From Actinomycetota bacterium (lineage in GTDB: Bacteria; Actinomycetota; Acidimicrobiia; Acidimicrobiales; JAHWLA01), in assembly GCA_019347595.1 (NCBI GenBank), contig JAHWLA010000065.1, positions 1-11,560 of the forward strand: a stretch of DNA of 11,560 bases, in the 5' to 3' direction. Below the pieces are notes generated by a model, which saw only the letters and a program-made list of their open reading frames with translations, made no database searches and was not told where the DNA came from. Both the position numbers and the translations under genes were made by a program. This document shows positions 1 to 6,696 of this stretch, one piece after another (the first letter of the stretch is position 1; each line of letters starts with the position of its first letter).

Positions 1-979
1 CCATGATGAGCTGCAGCACGTGCGGGTGCCGCATGTTGAGGCTGTTCCCGGTCCCGGTGGTGTCGTAGTAGAAGCGCTTGTCCTTGTCGACGAGCCGGTA
101 GTAGGCACCGTTGTCGATGCCCTTGAAGCTGAGGACGGGGCCGAGTTGATTGCCTTCGGCGGTGTGGTTGTAGACGACGTCGAGAACGACTTCGATCCCC
201 GCTTCGTGCAGGTGCTTGACCATCTGCTTGAACTCCTGCACCTGCTCGCCCCGCTGGCCGGAGGAGGAGTAGTCGTTGTGGGGCGCCAGGTAGCCGATGG
301 AGTTGTAGCCCCAGTAGTTGCGCAGGCCCCGCTCTGTCAGGTGCGAGTCGTGCACGAACTGATGGACGGGCAAAAGCTCGACGGCGGTCACGCCGAGGTT
401 GACGAGGTACTCGAGGGCGGCGGGGTGGGCCAGGCCCGCGTAGGTCCCCCGTAGCTCCTCGGGGATGCCGGGGTGGCGAGCGGTGAAGCCCTTGACGTGC
501 ATCTCGTAGACGACCGTCTCGTGCCACGGGCGCTTGGGGCGCCGGTCGTCGCTCCAGTCGAAGTACGGGCTGGTCACCACCGCCTTCGGCATGGCGGCGC
601 CGCTGTCGAGGTCGTTGACCGGGCCGTCGGGATGGTCGAATCGATAGGTGAACAGCGACTCGTCCCACTGCACCTCGCCCTCCACCGCCTTGGCGTAGGG
701 GTCGAGCAGCAGCTTCGAGGGGTGGCAGCGGACACCATGGGCCGGGTCGTAGGGCCCGTGCACGCGAAAGCCGTAGCGGTAGCCGGGGCCGACGTTGGGC
801 AGATAGCCGTGCCAGCAGAAGGCCGTCGTCTCGGGGAGGTCGATGCGCATCTCGCTGCCGTCGTCGTCGAACAGGCAAAGCTCCACGCGCTCGGCCGCCT
901 CCGAGAACAGCGAGAAATTGGTGCCGACCCCGTCGTAGGTCGCGCCGAGGGGGAAGGGCTCCCCGGGCCAGATCTCCAT
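1..979 (-). CDS. glgX: Glycogen debranching enzyme GlgX/TreX, N-terminal part (cut by window edge)
   Basis: The visible 326 codons begin MEIWPGEPFPLGATYDGVGTNF, cited here only by its first residues MEIWPGEPFPLG. Residues about 1-110 are the CBM48-like N-terminal domain typical of GlgX/TreX, with the HGPYDP signature near 75-80. The GH13 barrel follows, with ELLPVHQF (201-208), NYWGYN (221-226) and conserved region I DVVYNHT (267-273). The nucleophile and acid/base regions lie beyond the window. The family hydrolyses alpha-1,6 branches of glycogen or limit dextrin in the cytoplasm, releasing maltodextrins; TreX members feed TreY/TreZ trehalose synthesis. The family is about 700 residues, so a little under half is seen. 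The ATG at 979 is chosen because homology starts there; a GGAGGGG lies about 13 nt upstream, slightly far. The neighbour on the right is divergent, so promoters should sit in 980-1069. The choice between GlgX and TreX cannot be settled from this part. Confidence 0.93.
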   Translation of the reverse strand, partial: MEIWPGEPFPLGATYDGVGTNFSLFSEAAERVELCLFDDDGSEMRIDLPETTAFCWHGYLPNVGPGYRYGFRVHGPYDPAHGVRCHPSKLLLDPYAKAVEGEVQWDESLFTYRFDHPDGPVNDLDSGAAMPKAVVTSPYFDWSDDRRPKRPWHETVVYEMHVKGFTARHPGIPEELRGTYAGLAHPAALEYLVNLGVTAVELLPVHQFVHDSHLTERGLRNYWGYNSIGYLAPHNDYSSSGQRGEQVQEFKQMVKHLHEAGIEVVLDVVYNHTAEGNQLGPVLSFKGIDNGAYYRLVDKDKRFYYDTTGTGNSLNMRHPHVLQLIM

Positions 980-1069
980 GGGCGGCGCTATACCCCTCCA
1001 GGAGAGACGCATACTTTCGCCCCGTTCGGGCATGTGTGACGGCGGAGGCCTGGCCCCGCCCGGACGCTC
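980..1069. promoter_or_regulatory. Divergent intergenic region between glgX and the RsbW-like gene
   Basis: This 90-nt gap must hold the 5' signals of both genes. It contains the glgX Shine-Dalgarno-like GGAGGGG (minus strand) and, on plus, AGAGACGCATACTTT at 1003-1017. A closely similar string recurs at 4925-4941 upstream of the membrane sensor gene. No clear -35/-10 pair matching a housekeeping actinobacterial promoter is visible, so the promoter assignment is inferred from gene orientation only. Confidence 0.45.
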
Positions 1070-1447
1070 GTGAACGAGGCGCGACAAGAGAGCACGAAGC
1101 TGCGCGCACACGCGTCGAGCGCGCGCGCGGCGCGCCGGTTCCTGCGCGAAGTACTCGAGGAATGGCGCTGCGACCAGGCGCTGGAGGCCGTTCTGCTGGC
1201 GGCCAACGAGGTGGTGACGAACGCCATCATCCACGCGCAGTCCGAGGTGGAGGTGGTGGTGCGCCTGCGGTCGCGGGTGATCCGCATCGAGGTGTTCGAC
1301 GGTGAAGCCCGGCTGCCTGCGCCCCGTGACGCACCGGACGACTCGCTGGGCGGGCGCGGCCTCAAGGTGCTGGACTCGGTGGCGAGCCGGTGGGGCGTCG
1401 ACTCGCTGCCGGGCGGCAAGCGGGTGTGGTTCGAGGTGCCCGGCTGA
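1070..1447 (+). CDS. RsbW/SpoIIAB-like anti-sigma-type serine kinase (HATPase_c_2)
   Basis: This 125-residue protein is a single GHKL ATPase domain. The N box is NEVVTN (46-51, with E47 and N51), the G1 box is DG at 77-78, and the lid/G2 region is GGRGL (94-98). That pattern and size fit the RsbW/SpoIIAB family, cytoplasmic kinases that bind a sigma factor and phosphorylate an STAS anti-anti-sigma partner. No sigma factor, STAS protein or PP2C phosphatase is in the window, so partners must be encoded elsewhere. The GTG at 1070 is the only usable start: a TGA lies in frame at 1037 and no other ATG/GTG/TTG falls between. The best GGAGG (1044-1048) is about 21 nt upstream, too far to be convincing, so a leaderless or weakly initiated message is possible. 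It probably forms an operon with the small ORF starting 16 nt after its stop. Family confidence is high; the specific target is unknown. Confidence 0.85.
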   Translation: MNEARQESTKLRAHASSARAARRFLREVLEEWRCDQALEAVLLAANEVVTNAIIHAQSEVEVVVRLRSRVIRIEVFDGEARLPAPRDAPDDSLGGRGLKVLDSVASRWGVDSLPGGKRVWFEVPG

Positions 1448-1463
1448 GGGGGAGGTCTCGTCC

Positions 1464-1739
1464 ATGGGAAACAGGCCGGAGAACGAGGTCGACATCGAGC
1501 AGCAGAACGTCGGGCCGAGCAGCGAGGCGGGCGGCGGCGAGTGGCCCGACCCTGATACGCCGCCCACGGGGCCGACGGCGGGCGAGCACCACCGCTCGCC
1601 GGGCGGCGACACCGACGCCGGCGGGTTCAAGGACGTGCTCGAAGCCGACTCGGTGGTGGGTGGCGCGGGCTCGACACCGTCCGACGACGACCCCCGCGAC
1701 CGCGACGACTCGCCCGACCCCAGCGCCGGCGGCCCCTGA
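1464..1739 (+). CDS. Small acidic, low-complexity protein of unknown function
   Basis: This is a 91-residue ORF beginning MGNRPENEVDIEQQ, rich in Gly, Pro, Asp, Glu and Ser. It has no Cys, no predicted membrane segment and no recognised domain, and is probably intrinsically disordered. Coding status rests on an excellent Shine-Dalgarno, GGAGG at 1451-1455 with 8 nt spacing to ATG 1464, and on its position 16 nt after the RsbW-like gene in the same direction, which suggests an operon. The end of the gene is unusual: its last codons (PDPSAGGP), the stop and the following bases are the first unit of a 43-bp tandem duplication. I do not recognise the family. It may be a partner or substrate of the RsbW-like kinase, but that is a guess from adjacency alone. 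Confidence 0.6.
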   Translation: MGNRPENEVDIEQQNVGPSSEAGGGEWPDPDTPPTGPTAGEHHRSPGGDTDAGGFKDVLEADSVVGGAGSTPSDDDPRDRDDSPDPSAGGP

Positions 1740-1799
1740 AACGCCGTTCTGGTCCCCCCGACCCCAGCGCCGGAGGCCCCTGAAACGCCGTTCTGGTCC
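1713..1799. repeat. Tandem duplication, two 43-bp units with a 44-bp period
   Basis: Units at 1713-1755 and 1757-1799 are identical except for one base (c1730 versus a1774). Unit 1 covers the last codons and stop of the small acidic ORF, so unit 2 is a non-translated copy of that 3' end lying after the stop. Both units end in CGTTCTGGTCC, which is also the start of the left arm of the hairpin at 1789-1840. The duplication therefore copied gene end plus part of the hairpin arm. Its near identity suggests a recent event or gene conversion. Confidence 0.9.
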
Positions 1800-1840
1800 G
1801 TAGATCACGCACCCACGTGCGAGATCTACGGACCAGAACG
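1789..1840. terminator. Long hairpin between convergent genes (candidate bidirectional terminator or REP-like element)
   Basis: The arms CGTTCTGGTCCGTAGATC (1789-1806) and its exact complement (1823-1840) are 18 bp and perfect. The stem continues past one A-A mismatch with CGCAC/GTGCG around a CCAC loop, giving 23 paired positions in 52 nt. It sits between the plus-strand small ORF (stop 1737-1739) and the minus-strand GGDEF-EAL gene (stop 1847-1849), where a shared terminator is expected. No T-tract follows on either strand. Factor-independent termination is therefore uncertain and a mobile palindromic repeat remains an alternative. Confidence 0.7.
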
Positions 1841-1846
1841 AGGGGG

Positions 1847-4834
1847 TTAGGCCGTGGTGGGGGTGGCGGCGGCGACGAGGGCGGTGACGTCGGCGGCGGC
1901 CTGGGGCCGGCCCAGCAGGTAGCCCTGCGCCAGGTCGCAGCGGTGCCGGCGCAGGTACGAGAGCTGGGCCTCGGTCTCCACGCCCTCGGCCACCACCTGC
2001 AGCCCGAGGCTGTGGGCCATGGCGATGGTGGCGGCCACGATGGGCGCCTCGTCCTCCGCAGTCACGATCTCGTTCACGAACGACCGGTCGACCTTCAGCG
2101 TGTCGAGCGGGAACTGCCGCAGGCGGCTCAGCATCGAGTACCCGGTCCCGAAGTCGTCGATGGCGATGCTCACCCCGAGCTCGCGCAGCCCGTCAAGCGC
2201 CTCGCGGGTGTCGCCGGTCTCGGCCACGGCCACGCTCTCGGTGACCTCCAGCTCCAACTGCGCGGGATCGAGGCCGCTCTCCCGGATGGCTTCGATGACC
2301 GTCACCGCCATGCGCGGGTGCTGGAGGTGGCGGCCCGACATGTTGACCGACACGCGGAGCGCGCCGAGGCCCGCGTCCCGCCACGCCCGGGCCTGTTCGC
2401 ACGCCGTGCGGAGGACCCACGTGTCGATGGCTACGACAAGGCCGGCCTCCTCGGCCAAGGGGATGAACTCGTCGGGCCGGATGACGCCCAGCGTGCGGTG
2501 CTGCCAGCGCACCAGCGCCTCGACGCCGACGACGGCGGACGTGGCCAGGTCGACGATCGGCTGGTAGACGACGCGCAGCTCGTCGTTGTCGACGGCGTTG
2601 TGCAGGTCGGCTTCGAGCGCCAGCCGGGGGTAGGCGGCGTCGCCCGCCCGAGGGCCGTACAGCTCGTAGCCGTTGCCGCCGCGGGCCTTCGCCCGGTACA
2701 TGGCGATGTCGGCGTGCTTCAACAACGTCTCGTAGCGGAGCCCGTCGTTGGGGTACAGGGCGATGCCGACCGACGGCGTGATGAACAACTCGTGGTCCGC
2801 GACGCGAAACGGCGCCCGGAAGGCGTCGAGCAGCTTGCCCGCGGTCAGCGTGGCGTCCTCGTCGCGGCGGATGCCGGGCAGCAGCAGGGTGAACTCGTCG
2901 CCGCCCATGCGGGCCACGGTGTCGCCCTTGCGGACGGCACCGAGCAGGCGGCCCGCCACCTGCTTGAGCAGCTCGTTGCCGAAGTCGTGGCCCAGCGAGT
3001 CGTTGACCTTCTTGAAGCGGTCGAGGTCGATGAACAGCACGCCCACCCGCTCGCCCGACCGTCCGCTCTGCGACAGCGCCTGGGCGACGCGGTCCTCGAA
3101 CAGGAGCTGGTTGGGCAACCCGGTCAGCGAGTCGTGCATGGCCTGGTGCCGGATCTGCTCCAGCAGGCGGATGTTGCTGAGGCCGACGCCGGCCTGCGCG
3201 GCCAGCAGCTCGAGGCACTCGATCTCGTGGCGGGCGACGGCGACCGGGCGGGTGGTGCCGACGAGGAGGGCGGCCACCACGTCGTCGCCTGCCCGGATCG
3301 GCGTCCCGACCGTCGACCGGAAGCCCGCGCTCCTGCACTCGTCGAGGGCACCGGCCCAGGACGAGTAGTCGTCTACCACCAGCGTCTCTCGCTGTCCGCG
3401 CACCGCCCCGGCCAGCCCGGCCGTGATCGGCCGGCGTTGTTCGCCGTAGCCGTCGGGCAGCCCGCGATGCCGGGTTCCGAACCATGTGCCGGTCGGCTCG
3501 TCGTAGATGCACAGTTCGACGCCCTCGAAGCCGAGGGCGAGTGCCGCGTCCACCACGGCGTCGAGCAGCTTGTCCGCCTCCAACGACGCCATGGCCCGGC
3601 CCGACGCCGCCACCAGTTGCAGCAGACCTGCCCGGTGCTCCGACTCCGCCCGCGCCTGGCGATGCTGCTCGGCGTGGGTGGCGTAACTGCGGGCGAGGTC
3701 GCCGGTGGTGAGCGCCACCAACAGCACGATGCCGAGGCGGTAGGTAATGGAGTCGAGCGCGAAGTCGTGCCCGAAGGCCGATGCGCCCCAGAGTTCGCGC
3801 ACCACGTAGCCGACGCCGACCGCGCCCCACATGAGGACGGCGCCCCGCATCTGCGCTCGGATCGCCCCTTCGAGCACGGGAATGACGAGCAGCGCCCACA
3901 GCGCCGAGCTGGCGTCGAACGTGAACAGCCACACCAGCGACATGACGACGGCGGCGTCGACCACCAGGCCGATGGTGGCCAGGCGCACCAGCGCCGACTC
4001 GGAGCCGCGGCGGCTGATGCGGATGGACGCCCGGTTCATGGCGACGAGGACGGCGACCACCACCGTGCCCGCCAGCACGTCGGAGAACGGGGTTGCAACG
4101 CCGTCGGGCGGGACGTACACCCCGAACTGCACGACGGCGAAGAGCATGCCCACCCAGCGAGCGATCCGCATCGACCGCTCGCGCTCGCGCAGCGACTGGG
4201 TCGCGTCGTAGGCAGCGGAGGCATCGGGCGAGCCCGGGGCGGTGGCGGCGTCGAGGTCGGCAAGCCGCCGCGGCTCCGCCGACGGTGCGGCGACGACCGC
4301 CAACGTCGGCATCGAAGCCGTCATCGCTGCGATCCGTAAGGCGGCTGCGGCGCGGTGGGGATGGGGAGCCGACGGGGCCCGCCACGGCGGGCAGAGCTCG
4401 GCGAGCACGGCGGCCAGCTCGCTGAACGTCGCGCCCTTCTGGAGATAGACGTGGGCGCCTCGGTCCATCGCCTCACGCGCCATGTCGTCGGCGGCGAAGC
4501 CCGACAGCACGACGATCTTGGTGGCAGGCGAGGCGGCCAGGATGCCGCCGATCGCCTCCAGCCCGTCGACCACCGGCATGGCGAGGTCGAGCACGACCGC
4601 GTCGGGCTGCTCCTCCTGCACGGCGGCGATGGCTTCGAGCCCGTCGGCCGCCTGCGCCACCACTTGGAATCGGCCGTCGAGCTCGAGGGTGTACCGGAGC
4701 AGGGCGCGCACGTCGGCGGTGTCGTCGGCGATGACGACACGCGTCCGGCCGGGCGCTTCCACGCCCCCCGTCAGCAAATCGACCGGCCCCGCTGCCGCGC
4801 GCGGCTGCACGTACGAGACATACGTCACTCTCAT
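1847..4834 (-). CDS. REC-TM-GAF-GGDEF-EAL c-di-GMP signalling protein
   Basis: This 995-residue protein has five parts. REC is at about 31-148, with acidic pair D37/D38, phosphoacceptor D83, S113 and K133. A linker and about five to six membrane segments occupy 226-377, GAF about 405-555, GGDEF about 565-725 and EAL about 735-985. The cyclase site GGDEF (644-648) and inhibitory I-site RKGD (635-638, five residues before it) are intact. EAL residues 772-774, DDFGTG (893-898), K914 and E950 are also present, so both synthesis and hydrolysis of c-di-GMP look possible. An N-terminal receiver ahead of a membrane domain is an unusual order. There is no stop or Shine-Dalgarno inside the REC-TM junction, so this reads as a true fusion. 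ATG 4834 has no good ribosome site. GTG 4762 would give 971 residues starting just before REC and would leave the repeat at 4808-4828 untranslated. It is divergent from the sensor-kinase pair, and the two REC domains are paralogous. Confidence 0.93.
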   Translation of the reverse strand: MRVTYVSYVQPRAAAGPVDLLTGGVEAPGRTRVVIADDTADVRALLRYTLELDGRFQVVAQAADGLEAIAAVQEEQPDAVVLDLAMPVVDGLEAIGGILAASPATKIVVLSGFAADDMAREAMDRGAHVYLQKGATFSELAAVLAELCPPWRAPSAPHPHRAAAALRIAAMTASMPTLAVVAAPSAEPRRLADLDAATAPGSPDASAAYDATQSLRERERSMRIARWVGMLFAVVQFGVYVPPDGVATPFSDVLAGTVVVAVLVAMNRASIRISRRGSESALVRLATIGLVVDAAVVMSLVWLFTFDASSALWALLVIPVLEGAIRAQMRGAVLMWGAVGVGYVVRELWGASAFGHDFALDSITYRLGIVLLVALTTGDLARSYATHAEQHRQARAESEHRAGLLQLVAASGRAMASLEADKLLDAVVDAALALGFEGVELCIYDEPTGTWFGTRHRGLPDGYGEQRRPITAGLAGAVRGQRETLVVDDYSSWAGALDECRSAGFRSTVGTPIRAGDDVVAALLVGTTRPVAVARHEIECLELLAAQAGVGLSNIRLLEQIRHQAMHDSLTGLPNQLLFEDRVAQALSQSGRSGERVGVLFIDLDRFKKVNDSLGHDFGNELLKQVAGRLLGAVRKGDTVARMGGDEFTLLLPGIRRDEDATLTAGKLLDAFRAPFRVADHELFITPSVGIALYPNDGLRYETLLKHADIAMYRAKARGGNGYELYGPRAGDAAYPRLALEADLHNAVDNDELRVVYQPIVDLATSAVVGVEALVRWQHRTLGVIRPDEFIPLAEEAGLVVAIDTWVLRTACEQARAWRDAGLGALRVSVNMSGRHLQHPRMAVTVIEAIRESGLDPAQLELEVTESVAVAETGDTREALDGLRELGVSIAIDDFGTGYSMLSRLRQFPLDTLKVDRSFVNEIVTAEDEAPIVAATIAMAHSLGLQVVAEGVETEAQLSYLRRHRCDLAQGYLLGRPQAAADVTALVAAATPTTA
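4808..4828 (+). repeat. Direct repeat copy A near the start of the REC-GGDEF-EAL gene
   Basis: This 21-nt string begins CACGTACGAG and ends ACATACGTCAC. It matches the 23-nt string at 6697-6719 in the same orientation except for two single-base gaps. It also contains an internal ACGTA/TACGT inverted pair, so it could bind a dimeric regulator. If the downstream minus-strand gene starts at GTG 4762, this copy lies in its 5' region; if it starts at ATG 4834, the copy is within the first codons. Confidence 0.65.
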
Positions 4835-4978
4835 CGGCTGGCCGAGGGCGCGATGTGAACCGTTTTCCCGAGGTGCGCGGACAAAACCGGCAACAACGCT
4901 CACCTCCGCCAGGCGACTGCCGAAAGAGACGTCGCATACTTGCCCACTCTCCGTGGCAAGTGGCAGGAGGACAGGCGG
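4835..4978. promoter_or_regulatory. Divergent control region of the signalling cluster
   Basis: This 144-nt gap separates the minus-strand REC-GGDEF-EAL gene from the plus-strand sensor-kinase pair and should contain both promoters. Visible elements are AGAGACGTCGCATACTT (4925-4941), resembling 1003-1017; a hairpin at 4939-4960; and a strong AGGAGG at 4965-4970 for the plus gene. On minus, a GGAGGTG (complement of 4901-4907) has no start codon in the right frame at useful distance. No clear consensus -35/-10 pair is seen. Confidence 0.5.
4939..4960 (+). promoter_or_regulatory. Small hairpin in the leader of the membrane sensor gene
   Basis: CTTGCC (4939-4944) pairs with GGCAAG (4955-4960), extended by AC/GT with one bulged C, leaving a five-base loop TCTCC. 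It ends 4 nt before the AGGAGG ribosome site (4965-4970). It could be an operator dyad or a leader structure modulating translation; the sequence cannot distinguish these. Confidence 0.4.
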
Positions 4979-5566
4979 ATGTGGTGGCAGTTGGCAGCAA
5001 CGGCGAACTTCGTGATCGCGACGACCTACCTGGGCATCGCCATGGCGATCCTGCTGCCGCTGCTCCGAACCAGGCAGGTGCCGTCCAACCGCCTCGGCAT
5101 GGCGACCGCGGCCATCTTCCTGAGTTGCGCCGTCCATCACGGCGGCCACAGCGTGCACATGCTGCTGCCCGCGTTGGGCATGGAAACCGACCACGGGCTG
5201 GCGCTGCGGCAGGCGTTCGACTGGCACTTCGTGCTGTGGGACGTCATCAGCGCCGGGGTCGGCATCTGGTACTGGTCGCTGCGCTCCACCTACGGGTCGC
5301 TCATGCGAGGCGCCGCCCTGTTCGAGGACATGAAGGAGAAGCAGCGGCGGGCGCTCGAGATCAACGACAACATCGTCCAGGGCCTGGCCGTCGCCAAGCT
5401 GGCGCTCGAGCTCGACCAGCGGGAGGCGTCGGAGGAGGCGCTGGAGAAGGCGCTGGTGTCGGCTCGCCAGATCATCAGCGATCTGTTGGGCGACGCCGAC
5501 TCCGAGTCCCGGCTGGGCCCGGGCGCGCTCCGCCGCACTGCCCCCGCGCATGTCGGAGAGTTGTGA
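4979..5566 (+). CDS. Three-TM membrane protein with degenerate histidine-kinase dimerisation helix
   Basis: The protein is 195 residues. Hydrophobic segments lie at about 5-29, 41-62 and 83-102. The second carries a His cluster, HHGGHSVH (53-60), that could bind metal or haem, which is speculative. The cytoplasmic part (110-172) resembles the dimerisation helix of NarL-type kinases (HisKA_3), with EINDNIVQGL at 127-136. Position 129, where the phosphorylated His of an E-[IL]-H-D motif would be, is Asn, and no HATPase domain follows. It should therefore not autophosphorylate and may dimerise, sense and recruit or gate a partner. ATG 4979 is set by AGGAGG at 4965-4970 with 8 nt spacing; an upstream TTG at 4940 has no ribosome site. 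The next gene begins about 4 nt after its stop, so the two are probably translationally coupled and act together. The function is inferred. Confidence 0.85.
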   Translation: MWWQLAATANFVIATTYLGIAMAILLPLLRTRQVPSNRLGMATAAIFLSCAVHHGGHSVHMLLPALGMETDHGLALRQAFDWHFVLWDVISAGVGIWYWSLRSTYGSLMRGAALFEDMKEKQRRALEINDNIVQGLAVAKLALELDQREASEEALEKALVSARQIISDLLGDADSESRLGPGALRRTAPAHVGEL

Positions 5567-5570
5567 GCTC

Positions 5571-6689
5571 GTGGCCGTCATGACCATGGCCGCTCGCGTG
5601 CTTCTCGTCGACGACACGCCCGACATCCGGGCGCTGTTGCGGCTGGTCCTGTCGCGGCAGGACGACTTCGAGGTGGTCGCCGAGGCGGCCGACGGCAGCG
5701 AGGCCATCGACATGGCCCGCGAGCACCGTCCCGACATCGTGCTGCTCGACCTCGCCATGCCCGTCATGGACGGCTTGGAGGCGATCCCCGGCGTGCGCGC
5801 CGCCGTGCCGGACTGCAAGATCATCGTGCTGTCGGGGTTCAACGCCGACCAGATGGCGGCCGAGGCCATGAGCGCGGGGGCCGATGCCTACATCGAGAAG
5901 GGCACTCCGCCGCTGCGGCTGGTAAGCGAGCTGCGTCGGATCTGCGGGCTGCGCGAAGCGGCGCCGCCCGAACGCCCGGACGTCCGTCCGCTCGACATCG
6001 TGAGCGCGGGCGACGGAGCGGGGACGCCATGGGGCCGCGACCACCTGGCGCTCGTCACCCACGAGATCATGAGCCCGCTCGCCGTCATCGAGGGGTTCGC
6101 CTCCCTGCTGGAGCGCAAGCCGCACCTGTTCGACCACCACCAGGTGCGGGAGCACGCGGCGAGCATCAGCCGCAGCGCCCGGCAACTGCGGTCGCTGCTG
6201 GAGGCCATCACCGACGCCCGTCGGGTGGAGGAATCGGCCCTCACGCTCGACCGGGCGCGGGTCGACCTGGTGGCGCTCACGCAGGAGCTGGTGCAGGACA
6301 TGGCGACCATTACCGCCGGGCACCGCGTCCATGTGCGGTGCGACGGGCCGATCGACGTAACGCTCGACGCCGTGCGCATCCGCCAGGTGGTATCGAACCT
6401 GATGACGAATGCCGTGAAGTTCTCGCCCCGCGACGGGGTCATCGAAGTGACGGTGCAGGCGGACGAGCGCTGGGCGGAGGTCGTCGTGCGCGACCAGGGC
6501 CCGGGCATCCCACACGAGCGGCGCGCCCAGGTGTTCCGCCGGTTCGGGCGGCTCGACACCGCGGTCAAGGGAATGGGGCTGGGGCTCTACATTTCACGAG
6601 GGCTCGCCCGGGCGCACGGCGGTGACCTCGTGCTGCTCGACGAAGGCCCGCCCGGCGCCGCGTTCGCCCTCCGCCTCCCCCGCCACTGA
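5571..6689 (+). CDS. Soluble REC-HisKA-HATPase hybrid histidine kinase
   Basis: The protein is 372 residues from GTG 5571. The receiver is at about 9-125 (acidic D14/D15, phosphoacceptor D60, S88, K110). HisKA is at about 155-222, with the phosphorylatable His at 164 in THEIMSPL. The HATPase_c domain is at about 265-370, with N box N276/N280, G1 DQGPG (308-312) and G2 GMGLGL (334-339). It has no membrane or other sensor domain, so input probably comes through the receiver or the membrane protein encoded just upstream. Its REC is about 60% identical, by eye over roughly 100 positions, to that of the divergent GGDEF-EAL protein, a candidate for cross-talk. GTG 5571 is preferred because GGAGAG at 5555-5560 is 10 nt away. 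ATG 5550 would overlap the upstream gene and lacks a ribosome site; ATG 5580 is also possible. HisKA kinases normally read E-[LF]-[RK]-[TS]-P; here it is E-I-M-S-P, a mild variant. Confidence 0.92.
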   Translation: MAVMTMAARVLLVDDTPDIRALLRLVLSRQDDFEVVAEAADGSEAIDMAREHRPDIVLLDLAMPVMDGLEAIPGVRAAVPDCKIIVLSGFNADQMAAEAMSAGADAYIEKGTPPLRLVSELRRICGLREAAPPERPDVRPLDIVSAGDGAGTPWGRDHLALVTHEIMSPLAVIEGFASLLERKPHLFDHHQVREHAASISRSARQLRSLLEAITDARRVEESALTLDRARVDLVALTQELVQDMATITAGHRVHVRCDGPIDVTLDAVRIRQVVSNLMTNAVKFSPRDGVIEVTVQADERWAEVVVRDQGPGIPHERRAQVFRRFGRLDTAVKGMGLGLYISRGLARAHGGDLVLLDEGPPGAAFALRLPRH

Positions 6690-6696
6690 CCACCCC

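Noticed and set aside
1713..1799. The tandem repeat as a CRISPR array.
   Set aside because: There are only two units with a 44-bp period and essentially no spacer, it overlaps a coding end, and there are no cas genes.
1817..4339. A plus-strand 840-codon open frame opposite the GGDEF-EAL gene.
   Set aside because: It is antisense to a protein with intact REC, GGDEF and EAL motifs. Its translation is low-complexity, as expected of a high-GC shadow frame.
4324..4834. A separate stand-alone receiver gene ahead of the membrane GGDEF-EAL protein.
   Set aside because: There is no stop between them and no ribosome site before the internal ATG at 4324, so a single fusion is the simplest reading.
5550..5570. 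ATG 5550 as the hybrid kinase start.
   Set aside because: It overlaps the upstream gene and has no ribosome site; GGAGAG 10 nt before GTG 5571 fits better. It is not excluded.
4835..5869. Upstream extension of the REC-GGDEF-EAL frame across the divergent region to 5869.
   Set aside because: It overlaps the two plus-strand signalling genes and its control region, and the extra residues match no domain. The REC homology starts near 4760.
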